Assembly: GCF_042643145.1 (NCBI RefSeq)
Contig: NZ_JBHRSA010000009.1
Location: forward strand, 24,341-88,340
Reading direction: 5' to 3'
Source of the DNA: Virgibacillus_O xinjiangensis
GTDB taxonomy: Bacteria; Bacillota; Bacilli; Bacillales; Amphibacillaceae
DNA: 64,000 bases
Made by a program: the position numbers and the translations under genes
Shown: positions 52,132-60,395 of the stretch, in pieces
How the letters are laid out: the number at the start of each line of letters is the position of its first letter
How positions within the stretch are numbered: position 1 is the first letter of the stretch
The notes under the pieces: generated by a model
Seen by the model: the letters and a program-made list of their open reading frames with translations, nothing else
What the model was told of the DNA's origin: nothing
Databases searched by the model: none

Positions 52132-53331
52132 ATGTCTACTGGCGATGGGGCATACATCAAGAAGTTGAACAGGAGCATTATATTGGAGCGCATCATTGAA
52201 TATGGAATGATCTCCCGAGCAGACCTGTCCAAAATCACGGGACTGAATAAAGCGACCATTTCTGTGCAGGTAGCTGACCTGCTGGAGGAAGAGTTGCTTT
52301 ATGAGACGAGGCAGGAGCACCACACCGTGGGAAGAAGACCGATCATGCTCGCCATCAACCAACAAGCTGCCTATGTATTGGGCTTCGACTTGGACTATAA
52401 GAAAATCCACTTCAGTTTATCCGACTTGCTTGGTAACCCAGTAAAAACGGGAGTCATGGAATTAGACACGATTAATTATGAAGAGATCGTTCAAATACTC
52501 GAAGATAAAATACGCTCATTGCATGAGGAATGCAAGAGCAGCAAATATGGTCTGGTCAGTGTTATGATCGGTGTCCATGGGACTGTCAACAAAGATGAAC
52601 ATATTTATTTTGTCCCTAAGTACCAATGGCATCATAAAAATTTGAAAGAAGACCTTGAAAAAAGACTTGGTCTGATTGTGAACGTAGAAAATAATGCCAA
52701 CCTTTCCGTCTACGCAGAAAGGGTATATAAACACCAGAAAAGTGATAACTTATTAACCATTATTCTCTCTTCCGGCATCGGTGCGGGAATGATGCTAGAA
52801 GGAGAGATTCAGAAAGGCTATCATGGATACGCCGGGGAAATGGGCCACATGATTCTATCGCCCGGTGGTGAACCCTGTAGCTGCGGAAATCTAGGATGTT
52901 GGGAAAAATACAACTCAGAACCTGCCCTGTTTGCCAGATTATCCGAAGAATTAGGGGGAGCTACCCTCACTTATGATGACCTGCAACAATTGCTGAAAAC
53001 GGAGGATGAGACGGCAGTTAAGCAAATGGGAAGTTTTCTCTTCCACCTAGCAATCGGGTTGAACAATATTATTAACCTGTATAATCCTGAAACGATTGTC
53101 CTGAATAGTAAAGTGCTGGAATCCACCCCAAATGCTATAGAGGAAATCGAGGCCAACTTGCATTCATCCGTCAGCCAATACAGAGAAATCGTCCTTTCCA
53201 ATCTAGGTGATCAGGCATGTGTAATGGGTGCTTGTGCTCTAGCAATCAAACACTTCCTGAAGGTTCCAAAGCTCTTGCTTGACCTTCCCGAGGAACCACA
53301 ACTGTATATGGAAGAGACCAAACCAGTATGA
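52132..53331 (+). CDS. ROK-family transcriptional repressor (XylR-like)
   Basis: 399 residues. N-terminal winged helix (MISRADLSKITGLNKATISVQVADLLEEELLYE, residues ~25-57), then the ROK sugar-kinase-like domain with GVHGTVNKD, GIGAGMML, AGEMGHM and the zinc motif CSCGNLGCWEKY. Such repressors bind palindromes like TTAGTTTGTTT and leave DNA upon binding sugar. The four operators in this window are the likely targets. Despite the XylR-type sequence and operators, the surroundings suggest a hexuronate or aldonate ligand. Followed by larE. SD GGGGGG. Confidence 0.88.
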   Translation: MSTGDGAYIKKLNRSIILERIIEYGMISRADLSKITGLNKATISVQVADLLEEELLYETRQEHHTVGRRPIMLAINQQAAYVLGFDLDYKKIHFSLSDLLGNPVKTGVMELDTINYEEIVQILEDKIRSLHEECKSSKYGLVSVMIGVHGTVNKDEHIYFVPKYQWHHKNLKEDLEKRLGLIVNVENNANLSVYAERVYKHQKSDNLLTIILSSGIGAGMMLEGEIQKGYHGYAGEMGHMILSPGGEPCSCGNLGCWEKYNSEPALFARLSEELGGATLTYDDLQQLLKTEDETAVKQMGSFLFHLAIGLNNIINLYNPETIVLNSKVLESTPNAIEEIEANLHSSVSQYREIVLSNLGDQACVMGACALAIKHFLKVPKLLLDLPEEPQLYMEETKPV

Positions 53332-53457
53332 TAAACAAACGCGTTCCTGCAGTTGACAGAGGGATGGGAGAGAAGTAACCTATTCTTAGGGTTGAATTTG
53401 TGAAATTGGGAAAAATCCTTATATATAAGGAAATATACGAAAAGTGAGGCGAAAAGC

Positions 53458-54294
53458 ATGAGACAAACCACCTTGGAAAAAAATAGGCATCTCGGTCAAA
53501 TCCTTTCCGGAATGAACCGCGTACTTGTAGCTTTTTCAGGAGGAGTCGACAGCACACTGGTGCTGAAGCGGGCTGAAGAAGAGCTTGGAGCAGATAACGT
53601 CCTGGCTGCTGTAGTAGCATCCGAATTATTCCGCCAGGAGGAATTTGATGGTGCTGTCAAACTCGCCGAAGAAATGGGCATTCCCGTTCTTAAAACGGAA
53701 ATCAAAGAATTAGAAGACGAAAATATCGCTGCCAACACCCCGGACAGCTGGTATTACAGTAAAAAACTTCTTTACAGCCATCTGAACCAATTGGCAGAAG
53801 AAAAGGGGTATGACTATGTTCTGGATGGAATGATTATGGATGATATGGATGATTTCCGCCCAGGTCTTAAAGCAAGGACAGAAGAAGGCGCGCGCAGTGT
53901 CCTTCAGGAAGCGGATATGTATAAACAGGAAGTACGTGAACTTACCAAGGAATTGAACATTCCGGTCTGGAACAAACCGGCCTCCTGCAGCCTGGCATCC
54001 CGCATCCCTTACGGCACGAAGCTTGATAAAGCTAAAATCAAGCAGGTTGACCAAGCAGAGAAATTCATCAACCGCTTAGGTTTCGATATGGTCCGCGTCC
54101 GTCATCATGGTGAGGTGGCCCGTGTGGAAGTCACTCCGGAGAATATAACAGACCTGTTGAAGCATCGGGAAGAAATACAACTGAAACTCCAAGAGCTAGG
54201 CTTCAGCTATGTTTCCGCCGATCTGGCAGGTTACCGTACCGGGAGCATGAATGAAGTACTTCCATCTGAAACAACTTCCGCTAAAATCAGCTAA
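53458..54294 (+). CDS. larE: LarE: ATP-dependent sacrificial sulfur transferase
   Basis: 278 residues. PP-loop motif AFSGGVDSTLVL near 25-36, DGMIMDDMDDFRPG, and the sulfur-donor Cys177 in NKPASCSLASRIPYG, equal in position to Cys176 of L. plantarum LarE. It adenylates P2CMN and gives up its Cys sulfur, becoming dehydroalanine, to form the dithiocarboxylate of the cofactor. Only one Cys is present in the loop, so the sacrificial rather than iron-sulfur type is expected. 126 bp after the ROK gene, with a half-operator (AAACAAA) at 53334. SD GAGGCG. Confidence 0.93.
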   Translation: MRQTTLEKNRHLGQILSGMNRVLVAFSGGVDSTLVLKRAEEELGADNVLAAVVASELFRQEEFDGAVKLAEEMGIPVLKTEIKELEDENIAANTPDSWYYSKKLLYSHLNQLAEEKGYDYVLDGMIMDDMDDFRPGLKARTEEGARSVLQEADMYKQEVRELTKELNIPVWNKPASCSLASRIPYGTKLDKAKIKQVDQAEKFINRLGFDMVRVRHHGEVARVEVTPENITDLLKHREEIQLKLQELGFSYVSADLAGYRTGSMNEVLPSETTSAKIS

Positions 54295-54304
54295 ATCAAG
54301 TAAA

Positions 54305-54347
54305 AGAGCACTTGGAAAGGCATAAACTTTCCAAGTGCTCTTTTTTT
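54305..54347 (+). terminator. larE terminator
   Basis: AGAGCACTTGGAAAG / CTTTCCAAGTGCTCT, a perfect 15-bp stem followed by TTTTTTT. Confidence 0.95.
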
Positions 54348-54380
54348 GGCCCTTATTATTCATCACTCGCCAAAGAAAAT

Positions 54381-54418
54381 AAAAACAGCCGGGAAGAATG
54401 CCTCCTCCGGCTGTTTTT
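54381..54418 (-). terminator. gnd terminator
   Basis: AAAAACAGCCGG / CCGGCTGTTTTT with a 14-nt loop, 7 bp beyond the gnd stop on the minus strand. Confidence 0.85.
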
Positions 54419-54424
54419 CAGGGT

Positions 54425-55834
54425 TTAGAACCAGTTCGTATGGAAGACCCCTTCTTTATCTTTACGTTCGTAGGTATGTGCACCAAAGTAATCGCGCTGC
54501 GCTTGGATCAAGTTGGCAGGCAAATCTTCAGAACGGTAGCTGTCATAGTAAGCAATAGCACTTGCAAAAGTAGGAACAGCAATTCCGTTCTTGATAGCTA
54601 CAGATACAACTTCACGCAGGGCAGATTGGTAGCCTTCCACAATTTCTTTGAAGTAAGGGTCCAGCAGAAGGTTTGCCAAATCTGGGTCACGGTCATATGC
54701 TTCCTTGATTTTCTGAAGGAAATGTGCACGGATGATACAGCCGCCGCGCCAAATCATAGCAATATCTCCGTATTGAAGGTCCCATCCATACTCCTGCGAT
54801 GCTGCACGCATTTGTGCAAAACCTTGGGCATAGGAACATATTTTACTCATGTACAATGCCTTCCGGATGGCTTCAATCAATTCTTCTCTGTTTCCATCGA
54901 ACTTTTCCGGTTTCGGTCCGTTCAATACTTTGCTTGCTTTTACGCGCTCATCTTTCAGGGAAGAGATGAAACGGGCAAAGACAGATTCAGTAATCAATGG
55001 AAGTGGTACACCTAGGTCCAGGGCGTTTTTGCTTGTCCATTTTCCTGTACCCTTCTGTCCAGCTTTATCCATGATGACATCAACCATAGGCTTTCCAGTT
55101 TCCTCATCTTTCTTCGTAAAGATATCGGAAGTGATTTCAATCAGATAGCTGTCCAACTCACCTTTGTTCCATTCCGTAAACACATCATGGAGTTCATCCG
55201 TGTCCATACCGAGTACATGCTTCAAGATGTAGTACGCTTCAGAAATCAGCTGCATATCCCCGTATTCAATACCATTATGCACCATTTTCACAAAGTGGCC
55301 GGCTCCGTTAGGACCAATATACGTTACACAAGGGTCGCCTTCTACTTTAGCGGAAATGGCTTCAAGGATAGGAGCAACCAGATCATATGCCTCTTTTTGG
55401 CCACCCGGCATGATGGAAGGGCCGTTCAGAGCTCCCTCTTCCCCGCCGGAGACTCCTGTACCGATGAAGTGGATGCCTGTCTCATCCAGCTTTTTGTTTC
55501 GACGGATCGTATCTTCGTAAAGGGTATTACCACCGTCAATCAAAATATCTCCTTCTTCAAGATACGGCTGCAAGGATTCGATGGTTGCGTCAGTAGCAGG
55601 CCCTGCTTTGACCATCAGAAGAATCTTACGAGGCTTTTCCAGTGAATTAACGAACTCCTCAATGGTTTTTGCGCCAGTAAAATTCTTGCCTTTCGCCTCA
55701 TTATCAAGAAATGCTTCCGTTTTTTCATAGGAACGGTTGAAGACGGCAACAGAGTAGCCTCTGCTTTCAATATTCATCGCCAGATTTTTACCCATTACCG
55801 CTAAACCAATGACACCGATTTGTTGTTTTGACAT
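54425..55834 (-). CDS. gnd: 6-phosphogluconate dehydrogenase (decarboxylating)
   Basis: 469 residues: N-terminal GVIGLAVMGKNLAMNIESRGYSV, signature GPSIMPGGQKEAYDLV and the conserved YGPNGAGHFVKMVHNGIEYGDM-type block (TYIGPNGAGHFVKMVHNGIEYGDMQL), plus C-terminal R...DYFGAHTY. Oxidises 6-phosphogluconate to ribulose 5-phosphate and CO2 with NADP+. It follows uxaC by 35 bp, both under the operator at 57360, so it receives the product of GntK. Confidence 0.95.
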   Translation of the reverse strand: MSKQQIGVIGLAVMGKNLAMNIESRGYSVAVFNRSYEKTEAFLDNEAKGKNFTGAKTIEEFVNSLEKPRKILLMVKAGPATDATIESLQPYLEEGDILIDGGNTLYEDTIRRNKKLDETGIHFIGTGVSGGEEGALNGPSIMPGGQKEAYDLVAPILEAISAKVEGDPCVTYIGPNGAGHFVKMVHNGIEYGDMQLISEAYYILKHVLGMDTDELHDVFTEWNKGELDSYLIEITSDIFTKKDEETGKPMVDVIMDKAGQKGTGKWTSKNALDLGVPLPLITESVFARFISSLKDERVKASKVLNGPKPEKFDGNREELIEAIRKALYMSKICSYAQGFAQMRAASQEYGWDLQYGDIAMIWRGGCIIRAHFLQKIKEAYDRDPDLANLLLDPYFKEIVEGYQSALREVVSVAIKNGIAVPTFASAIAYYDSYRSEDLPANLIQAQRDYFGAHTYERKDKEGVFHTNWF

Positions 55835-55869
55835 ATCTCTAACCTACCTTATTCACAAATTTAACTAAA

Positions 55870-57273
55870 TTAGATGGAGAAATACCTTTTGGCATTTTCA
55901 TAGCAGATTCCCCGGACATACTTACGAAGCAGTTCCATATCCTTTGGCACCTTGCCTTCTTCGACCCATGTACCCAGTAAATTACACAGAATCCTCCGGA
56001 AGTATTCGTGGCGGGAGAAAGACAGGAAACTGCGGGAATCAGTCAGCATTCCGATGAAGTTGCTGATAAGTCCGATATTTGCCAAGGTCTTCATCTGATC
56101 TTCCATGCCATCTATTGTATCATTAAACCACCATGCAGTTCCAAATTGAACCTTTCCAGGGACTTCCGCATTCTGGAAATTGCCTGCCATGGATGCCAGG
56201 ACATTATAATCTTTTGCATTCAGGCTGTATAGCACCGTTTTTGGCAGCTTGCCAATTTTCTCCAATTCATCCAATAGGCGGGACAGCTTTTCAGCAACCA
56301 GAGGATCGCCAATGGAATCAAATCCACTGTCAGGTCCAATCTGATGGAACATTCTTGTATTATTGTTCCGTAATGGACTGATGTGGAGCTGCATGGCCCA
56401 ACCTTTATCAGCATACAGTTCACCCAACGTCAGCAATGTATAGGTGCGGAACTGATCCATTTCTTTTTCGCTCAGTTTTTCACCCTTCAGCCGTTTAGCG
56501 AAAATAGCAGAAACTTCTTCCTTGGAAGCTTGCTCAAAGTAGAGTACATTTATGCCATGGTCCGAACTCCGGCATCCATGCTGATCGAAGAAATCGACCC
56601 GCTCAGCCAATGCTTGGAGAAACGCATCATACGTACTGATAGAAGATCCAGTAACATTGCCCAGTTTTTCTACCCAGTCCAGAAAATCTCCTTTTTCAAT
56701 GCCAAGTCCTTTATCCGGACGGAAAGAAGGGGATACAGTAAAGGATTGATCCTCTTTGGCCAGAGCGATATGATTTGCCAGGTCGTCTGTTGGATCATCC
56801 GTTGTACCTACAAACTCCACATTATCCCTTTTCAGCAGAGAACGCACGGAAAATTCCGGCGTTGCAAGTTTCCGGTTGGCTTCTTCCCATATCGCCGGTG
56901 CTGATTCTTCATTAAAGACTTCATCTATGCCAAAATATCTCAGCAGCTCTAGATGTGTCCAATGATACAGTGGGTTACCGAAAGTGTTTGGAACGGTCTT
57001 TCCCCAAGCTAGAAACTTCTCATAATCGCTTTTATCCCCTGTTATATAGGATTCGTCAATACCATTCGCCCTGAGAGCACGCCATTTATAATGGTCGCCA
57101 CCCAGCCAGATCTGTGAAAGATTATCATAGTTCTTATCTTGGAGTATCTCCTCATCGTTCAGATGATTATGATAATCAATGATCGGGAGATCTTTGGCTG
57201 TACCATGATACAGTTCTCTCGCCGTATCATTATATAGAAGAAAGTCTTCTGTTATAAACGTCTTCATTTTCAT
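55870..57273 (-). CDS. uxaC: glucuronate (uronate) isomerase
   Basis: 467 residues, amidohydrolase-type fold. PIIDYHNHLNDEEI (metal His pair), YHWTHLELLRYFGI, and MLTDSRSFLSFSRHEYFRRILCNLLG match UxaC. It interconverts glucuronate and fructuronate (and galacturonate and tagaturonate). The ATG at 57273 is best spaced to AAGGGA; a GTG at 57276 and an ATG at 57267 are alternatives. First gene of uxaC-gnd, with operator and cre-like site upstream. Confidence 0.93.
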   Translation of the reverse strand: MKMKTFITEDFLLYNDTARELYHGTAKDLPIIDYHNHLNDEEILQDKNYDNLSQIWLGGDHYKWRALRANGIDESYITGDKSDYEKFLAWGKTVPNTFGNPLYHWTHLELLRYFGIDEVFNEESAPAIWEEANRKLATPEFSVRSLLKRDNVEFVGTTDDPTDDLANHIALAKEDQSFTVSPSFRPDKGLGIEKGDFLDWVEKLGNVTGSSISTYDAFLQALAERVDFFDQHGCRSSDHGINVLYFEQASKEEVSAIFAKRLKGEKLSEKEMDQFRTYTLLTLGELYADKGWAMQLHISPLRNNNTRMFHQIGPDSGFDSIGDPLVAEKLSRLLDELEKIGKLPKTVLYSLNAKDYNVLASMAGNFQNAEVPGKVQFGTAWWFNDTIDGMEDQMKTLANIGLISNFIGMLTDSRSFLSFSRHEYFRRILCNLLGTWVEEGKVPKDMELLRKYVRGICYENAKRYFSI

Positions 57274-57359
57274 CACCCTTCCCTTTTATTGAAAACATCT
57301 TTAGCTGCTTCTTATATTAACATACATACCTTTACTAAAATAACTAGCAACTAAATTAT

Positions 57360-57376
57360 TTTGTTTGGTAAACAAA
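57360..57376. promoter_or_regulatory. XylR/ROK-type operator before uxaC
   Basis: TTTGTTT-GGT-AAACAAA. On the minus strand the context is ATTAGTTTGTTT ... AACAAAATAAT, the same as before the GPH symporter at 43958, so it overlaps the -10 (AATAAT). Confidence 0.8.
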
Positions 57377-57405
57377 CTAATTTCACTATCACCTTCCATA
57401 ATATA

Positions 57406-57419
57406 TGTAAACGTTTTAA
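57406..57419. promoter_or_regulatory. cre-like CcpA site before uxaC
   Basis: TGTAAACGTTTTAA matches TGWAANCGNTNWCA with one mismatch, about 44 bp centre-to-centre upstream of the operator. The rest of 57277-57542 holds the divergent region before cwlK. Confidence 0.65.
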
Positions 57420-57542
57420 CTTTCAAGGGGGGAACGCTTATATTTTCAACTACCAGCTCTTTTTTTACTGTCCCGCTAGAGTATTTCTTCCGGCTTCTGA
57501 TAAAATGAAGTCTCTATACTCTTCTGAGAAAGGACTTCAATC

Positions 57543-58115
57543 ATGAAAGGCATCCGAGGCATATTGCTTCCCTGGACAATTATTTTCGCTTTTTTAGCCA
57601 TCGTATTTACTGCTTTTAACCAACAGCAGTCAACTGATCATAATAGGGAAGCAGGTAAGGAGCCTTCCCTCCCGGACAGTCTTCATCCGGTTGTTGAAGA
57701 AAAAAAAGATATACTGCTTGAGCGCTCCCGAGAAAAGGGGATTCGTGTAGTCATCACAGATACCGTCCGCTCCATAGAAGAACAGAATCAACTGTATGAG
57801 CAAGGACGATCAGATAATGGAAACATCGTCACCAATGCCCGAGGAGGTGAGTCCTACCATAATTACGGGTTGGCCATCGATTACGCATTGGCTGACGAAA
57901 GCGGAAACCTCCTGTGGGATATCCACTATGACGGCAATGAAAATGGAAAGTCCGACTGGAGGGAAGTTGCAGCCATTGCGAAAGAACTCGGCTTTACATG
58001 GGGTGGTGATTGGCAGAGATTTCCTGATTATCCCCACCTGCAGATGGAATTCGGCTTGAGTATACGTGAATTGCAAAACGGGGAACGCCCCGAGATAGAT
58101 AAGAATGGCCAGTAA
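57543..58115 (+). CDS. M15-family peptidoglycan peptidase (CwlK-like)
   Basis: 190 residues with a signal/anchor segment (8-27). Zinc site: SYHNYGLAIDYAL (SxHxxGxAxD) and WGGDWQRFPDYPHLQME (second His). VanY/CwlK-type; CwlK of B. subtilis cuts L-Ala-D-Glu. Acts outside the membrane on wall peptides. SD GAAAGGA. Confidence 0.88.
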   Translation: MKGIRGILLPWTIIFAFLAIVFTAFNQQQSTDHNREAGKEPSLPDSLHPVVEEKKDILLERSREKGIRVVITDTVRSIEEQNQLYEQGRSDNGNIVTNARGGESYHNYGLAIDYALADESGNLLWDIHYDGNENGKSDWREVAAIAKELGFTWGGDWQRFPDYPHLQMEFGLSIRELQNGERPEIDKNGQ

Positions 58116-58182
58116 TGGTATTTTCTTTTTTAAAACAGGAATGTTATTGTAACGTAAAATATAATTTCGGGGGACAGAGTTC

Positions 58183-58761
58183 ATGAGTGAAACAACAGAA
58201 GCTTTAATAATGGAGGAACTGCAACGGGCAGAGGATCAAATTTCAGACAGGATTGCCGACAATATGAAAACATTCGGCGTCTCTTCCACCATCGGACGAT
58301 TGTTGGGGATTATCTACTTGAATCGGAAACCAATGACCTTAGATCAACTTGCCGAAGAAACAGGGATGAGCAAAACCAGGATGAGTCAGGTAATGCGGCA
58401 GATGATAGCGCTGAATATTGCTGAGAAAGAATTCGTCAAAGGCAGCAGAAAAGAACATTACCGAGTGGAGAATGACTATGTTCAAACCTTTATTTCCCTA
58501 TTCACCACAAATTGGAGAGAGGTAGTAAGCAAAAACTCCCATTTAGCAAGAAAATTGCAAGATCAGCTGAGAAATGTGGAACAGAGGTATGATGGGCAAT
58601 TTTCAGAAACGGCACAGAAAAAGAAAGAAGAATTGGAAATAGAACTGGAGGAATGGACAGCTTACTATGACTGGATTAGCAGGCTGGTAGACTTCTTTGA
58701 AAGCGGAGAAGTTCTGAAGTCGGTTCCAATAAGGCCCGATGGGGAGAGCAAAAATAGATAG
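58183..58761 (+). CDS. GbsR/MarR-type transcriptional regulator
   Basis: 192 residues with a winged helix (RLLGIIYLNRKPMTLDQLAEETGMSKTRMSQVMRQMIALNIAEKEFVKGSRKEHYRV, residues ~40-93) and a C-terminal coiled-coil dimer region. GbsR-type members repress glycine betaine or osmolyte uptake genes (GbsR, OpcR, OpuAR). Given the ehu importer 1.6 kb away, it may control ehuB. Inference. SD is weak (GGGGGACAGAG). Confidence 0.8.
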   Translation: MSETTEALIMEELQRAEDQISDRIADNMKTFGVSSTIGRLLGIIYLNRKPMTLDQLAEETGMSKTRMSQVMRQMIALNIAEKEFVKGSRKEHYRVENDYVQTFISLFTTNWREVVSKNSHLARKLQDQLRNVEQRYDGQFSETAQKKKEELEIELEEWTAYYDWISRLVDFFESGEVLKSVPIRPDGESKNR

Positions 58762-58780
58762 ACTGAAAATGGACGAGTAA

Positions 58781-58817
58781 AAAGCCGCACACCCCGGCTA
58801 TGGGTTGGTGCGGCTTA
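58781..58817. terminator. bidirectional terminator
   Basis: AAGCCGCAC ... GTGCGGCTT with a partly paired inner region, between the GbsR-type gene and the convergent Gfo/Idh/MocA gene. Confidence 0.7.
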
Positions 58818-58840
58818 AATATTCTAGCTGATCCTCTCGT

Positions 58841-59815
58841 TCATACGGAGAATGAAAGGCCTGCTTGGCTCCGCGCTCTTTCCAGTGATTCCACGGTAAG
58901 CCTGCTTCTTTCCATGAGTGCCTCATAGAGAACCCTGTCATTATTCTCTATCATTTTCACAAAGATTTCCGCTTCATATAGCATATCATTATCCGACTGT
59001 GCCACAGCCGTTTCCTCTATCTTCTTGGACTTCCTGTCATAAAAGGTCAAGGAACCGATGGGAGCAAGATGATTCATGGTCCACGTTCCATCCTCTCCAT
59101 GGATTTCTGAAGGAATAGTTGCCTGTGCAATCTTTGAGCAAAGAATGGTTATACTTGAGTCCTCATAGGTAAGAACTAAGGTACCGCTGCCATCAATCCC
59201 GTTGGCCAAGGCAACCGGAAAATAATCTACTTTTTTCGGCTCGCCAAATAAATCAATGGCCATGCTTAATGGATAGACTCCCAAATCCATCAATGCTCCG
59301 CCGGCAAATTCCGGCGAAAAAACATTCGGATTCCTTCCTTCTTTAAATGCATCGTATTTGGAAGAATACTGCACATACTGCAACACTGCGCTCCGTACCT
59401 TCCCTGCCCTGGCCAAGTGTTTCTTCAAGTTTTGATAGTTCGGAGAAAAGAGATGGCGATAGCCTTCCATGACGAAAAGATTGTTTCGATCGGCCGCTTC
59501 TTTGACCGCGTGCCATTCTTCCTCTGTAGCTACCATAGGCTTTTCACAAAATACATGCTTTCCTTTATCTAGACAACGGAGGATCTGCTCAGCATGCATG
59601 CTGTTCGGCGAGGCAATATAGACGAAATCCGAACAGTCCTCCAACATTTCATCCATCTTATCAAACCAACGGACGGCCCCATTCTTTGAAGCAAACTCTT
59701 TTGCCCTGTCTCCTGACCTCGAATACACAGAAAGGAACTGGGCTCTTCCAGAGGCTTCCGCCGCCTGAATAAAGCTCTCCGTTATCCAGCTTGTACCGAT
59801 CGTAGAGAATTTCAT
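58841..59815 (-). CDS. Gfo/Idh/MocA family oxidoreductase (second copy)
   Basis: 324 residues. Rossmann start MKFSTIGTSWITESFIQAAEAS, FVYIASPNSMHAEQILRCLDKGKHVFCEKPMV and C-terminal GGALMDLGVYPLSMAIDLFG. Differs from the copy at 44102. Polyol/sugar substrate unknown. Its start overlaps the stop of the ytzI-like gene (ATGA), so they are translationally coupled. Confidence 0.85.
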   Translation of the reverse strand: MKFSTIGTSWITESFIQAAEASGRAQFLSVYSRSGDRAKEFASKNGAVRWFDKMDEMLEDCSDFVYIASPNSMHAEQILRCLDKGKHVFCEKPMVATEEEWHAVKEAADRNNLFVMEGYRHLFSPNYQNLKKHLARAGKVRSAVLQYVQYSSKYDAFKEGRNPNVFSPEFAGGALMDLGVYPLSMAIDLFGEPKKVDYFPVALANGIDGSGTLVLTYEDSSITILCSKIAQATIPSEIHGEDGTWTMNHLAPIGSLTFYDRKSKKIEETAVAQSDNDMLYEAEIFVKMIENNDRVLYEALMERSRLTVESLERARSQAGLSFSV

Positions 59816-59973
59816 TTCTTCTCCTCCTTCGTTTCTCTTGTCTTGCTATTATTCTGCTCATCTAAAGGGGGATCAATCGTATGTTCATATTCGTAGCCCT
59901 TTGAAATGGTAAATAAGGATAGAGCTAATACAATCGCTGCTATCACTATGGCAGCTGTTATATACATCCACAT
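59812..59973 (-). CDS. ytzI: YtzI-like small membrane protein
   Basis: A 53-residue protein, MWMYITAAIVIAAIVLALSLF, with one membrane helix (3-24), then SKGYEYEHTIDP and a charged tail (ETKEEKK). It resembles Bacillus YtzI. SD GGAAGGA 7 nt before the ATG. Overlaps the next gene by 4 nt. Function unknown. Confidence 0.65.
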   Translation of the reverse strand: MWMYITAAIVIAAIVLALSLFTISKGYEYEHTIDPPLDEQNNSKTRETKEEKK

Positions 59974-60325
59974 TTGTGATTCCTTCCTTTCCCATTATAA
60001 GTTCTCTATATTGTTCTGTTCCTCTTTTATTCCAATGCAATCCTACCTTTTTCCTTGCTTTTTGTCTATCATACGAGAACTCTTTAAATTCCTGTCATCC
60101 AATTATAGCTAATGACGAAAATTAGGGAATTCAAAGGATATCCATACATGGAGGAGCATAACTCTATAAGCAGGCGATGAGTTCCGATAAACACTAAATT
60201 TGACGTTATGTTGGGAATTATCAAAATATATTGCATTTGTACTCGTCTAAATTTACAGATAACATGAAAATATGATTCATGAATACTTAGTTTCATCTGC
60301 ACGTCATCTTTTTTTTAGCGTTGCA

Positions 60326-60358
60326 GCGGTGATATATACCTAGTAGAAAAGTCACCGC
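60326..60358. promoter_or_regulatory. inverted repeat in the ehuB upstream region
   Basis: GCGGTGA / TCACCGC 19 nt apart, ending 37 bp before ehuB. Could be a regulator site or leader hairpin. Candidate -35 TTGCAG (60321) and -10 TAGAAA (60344) overlap it, but both are weak. The rest of 59974-60395 (422 bp) shows only AT-rich sequence with no gene. Confidence 0.35.
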
Positions 60359-60395
60359 AAAAGGTTTATCTAATCAAAGGGGAGGTCAAACAGGG

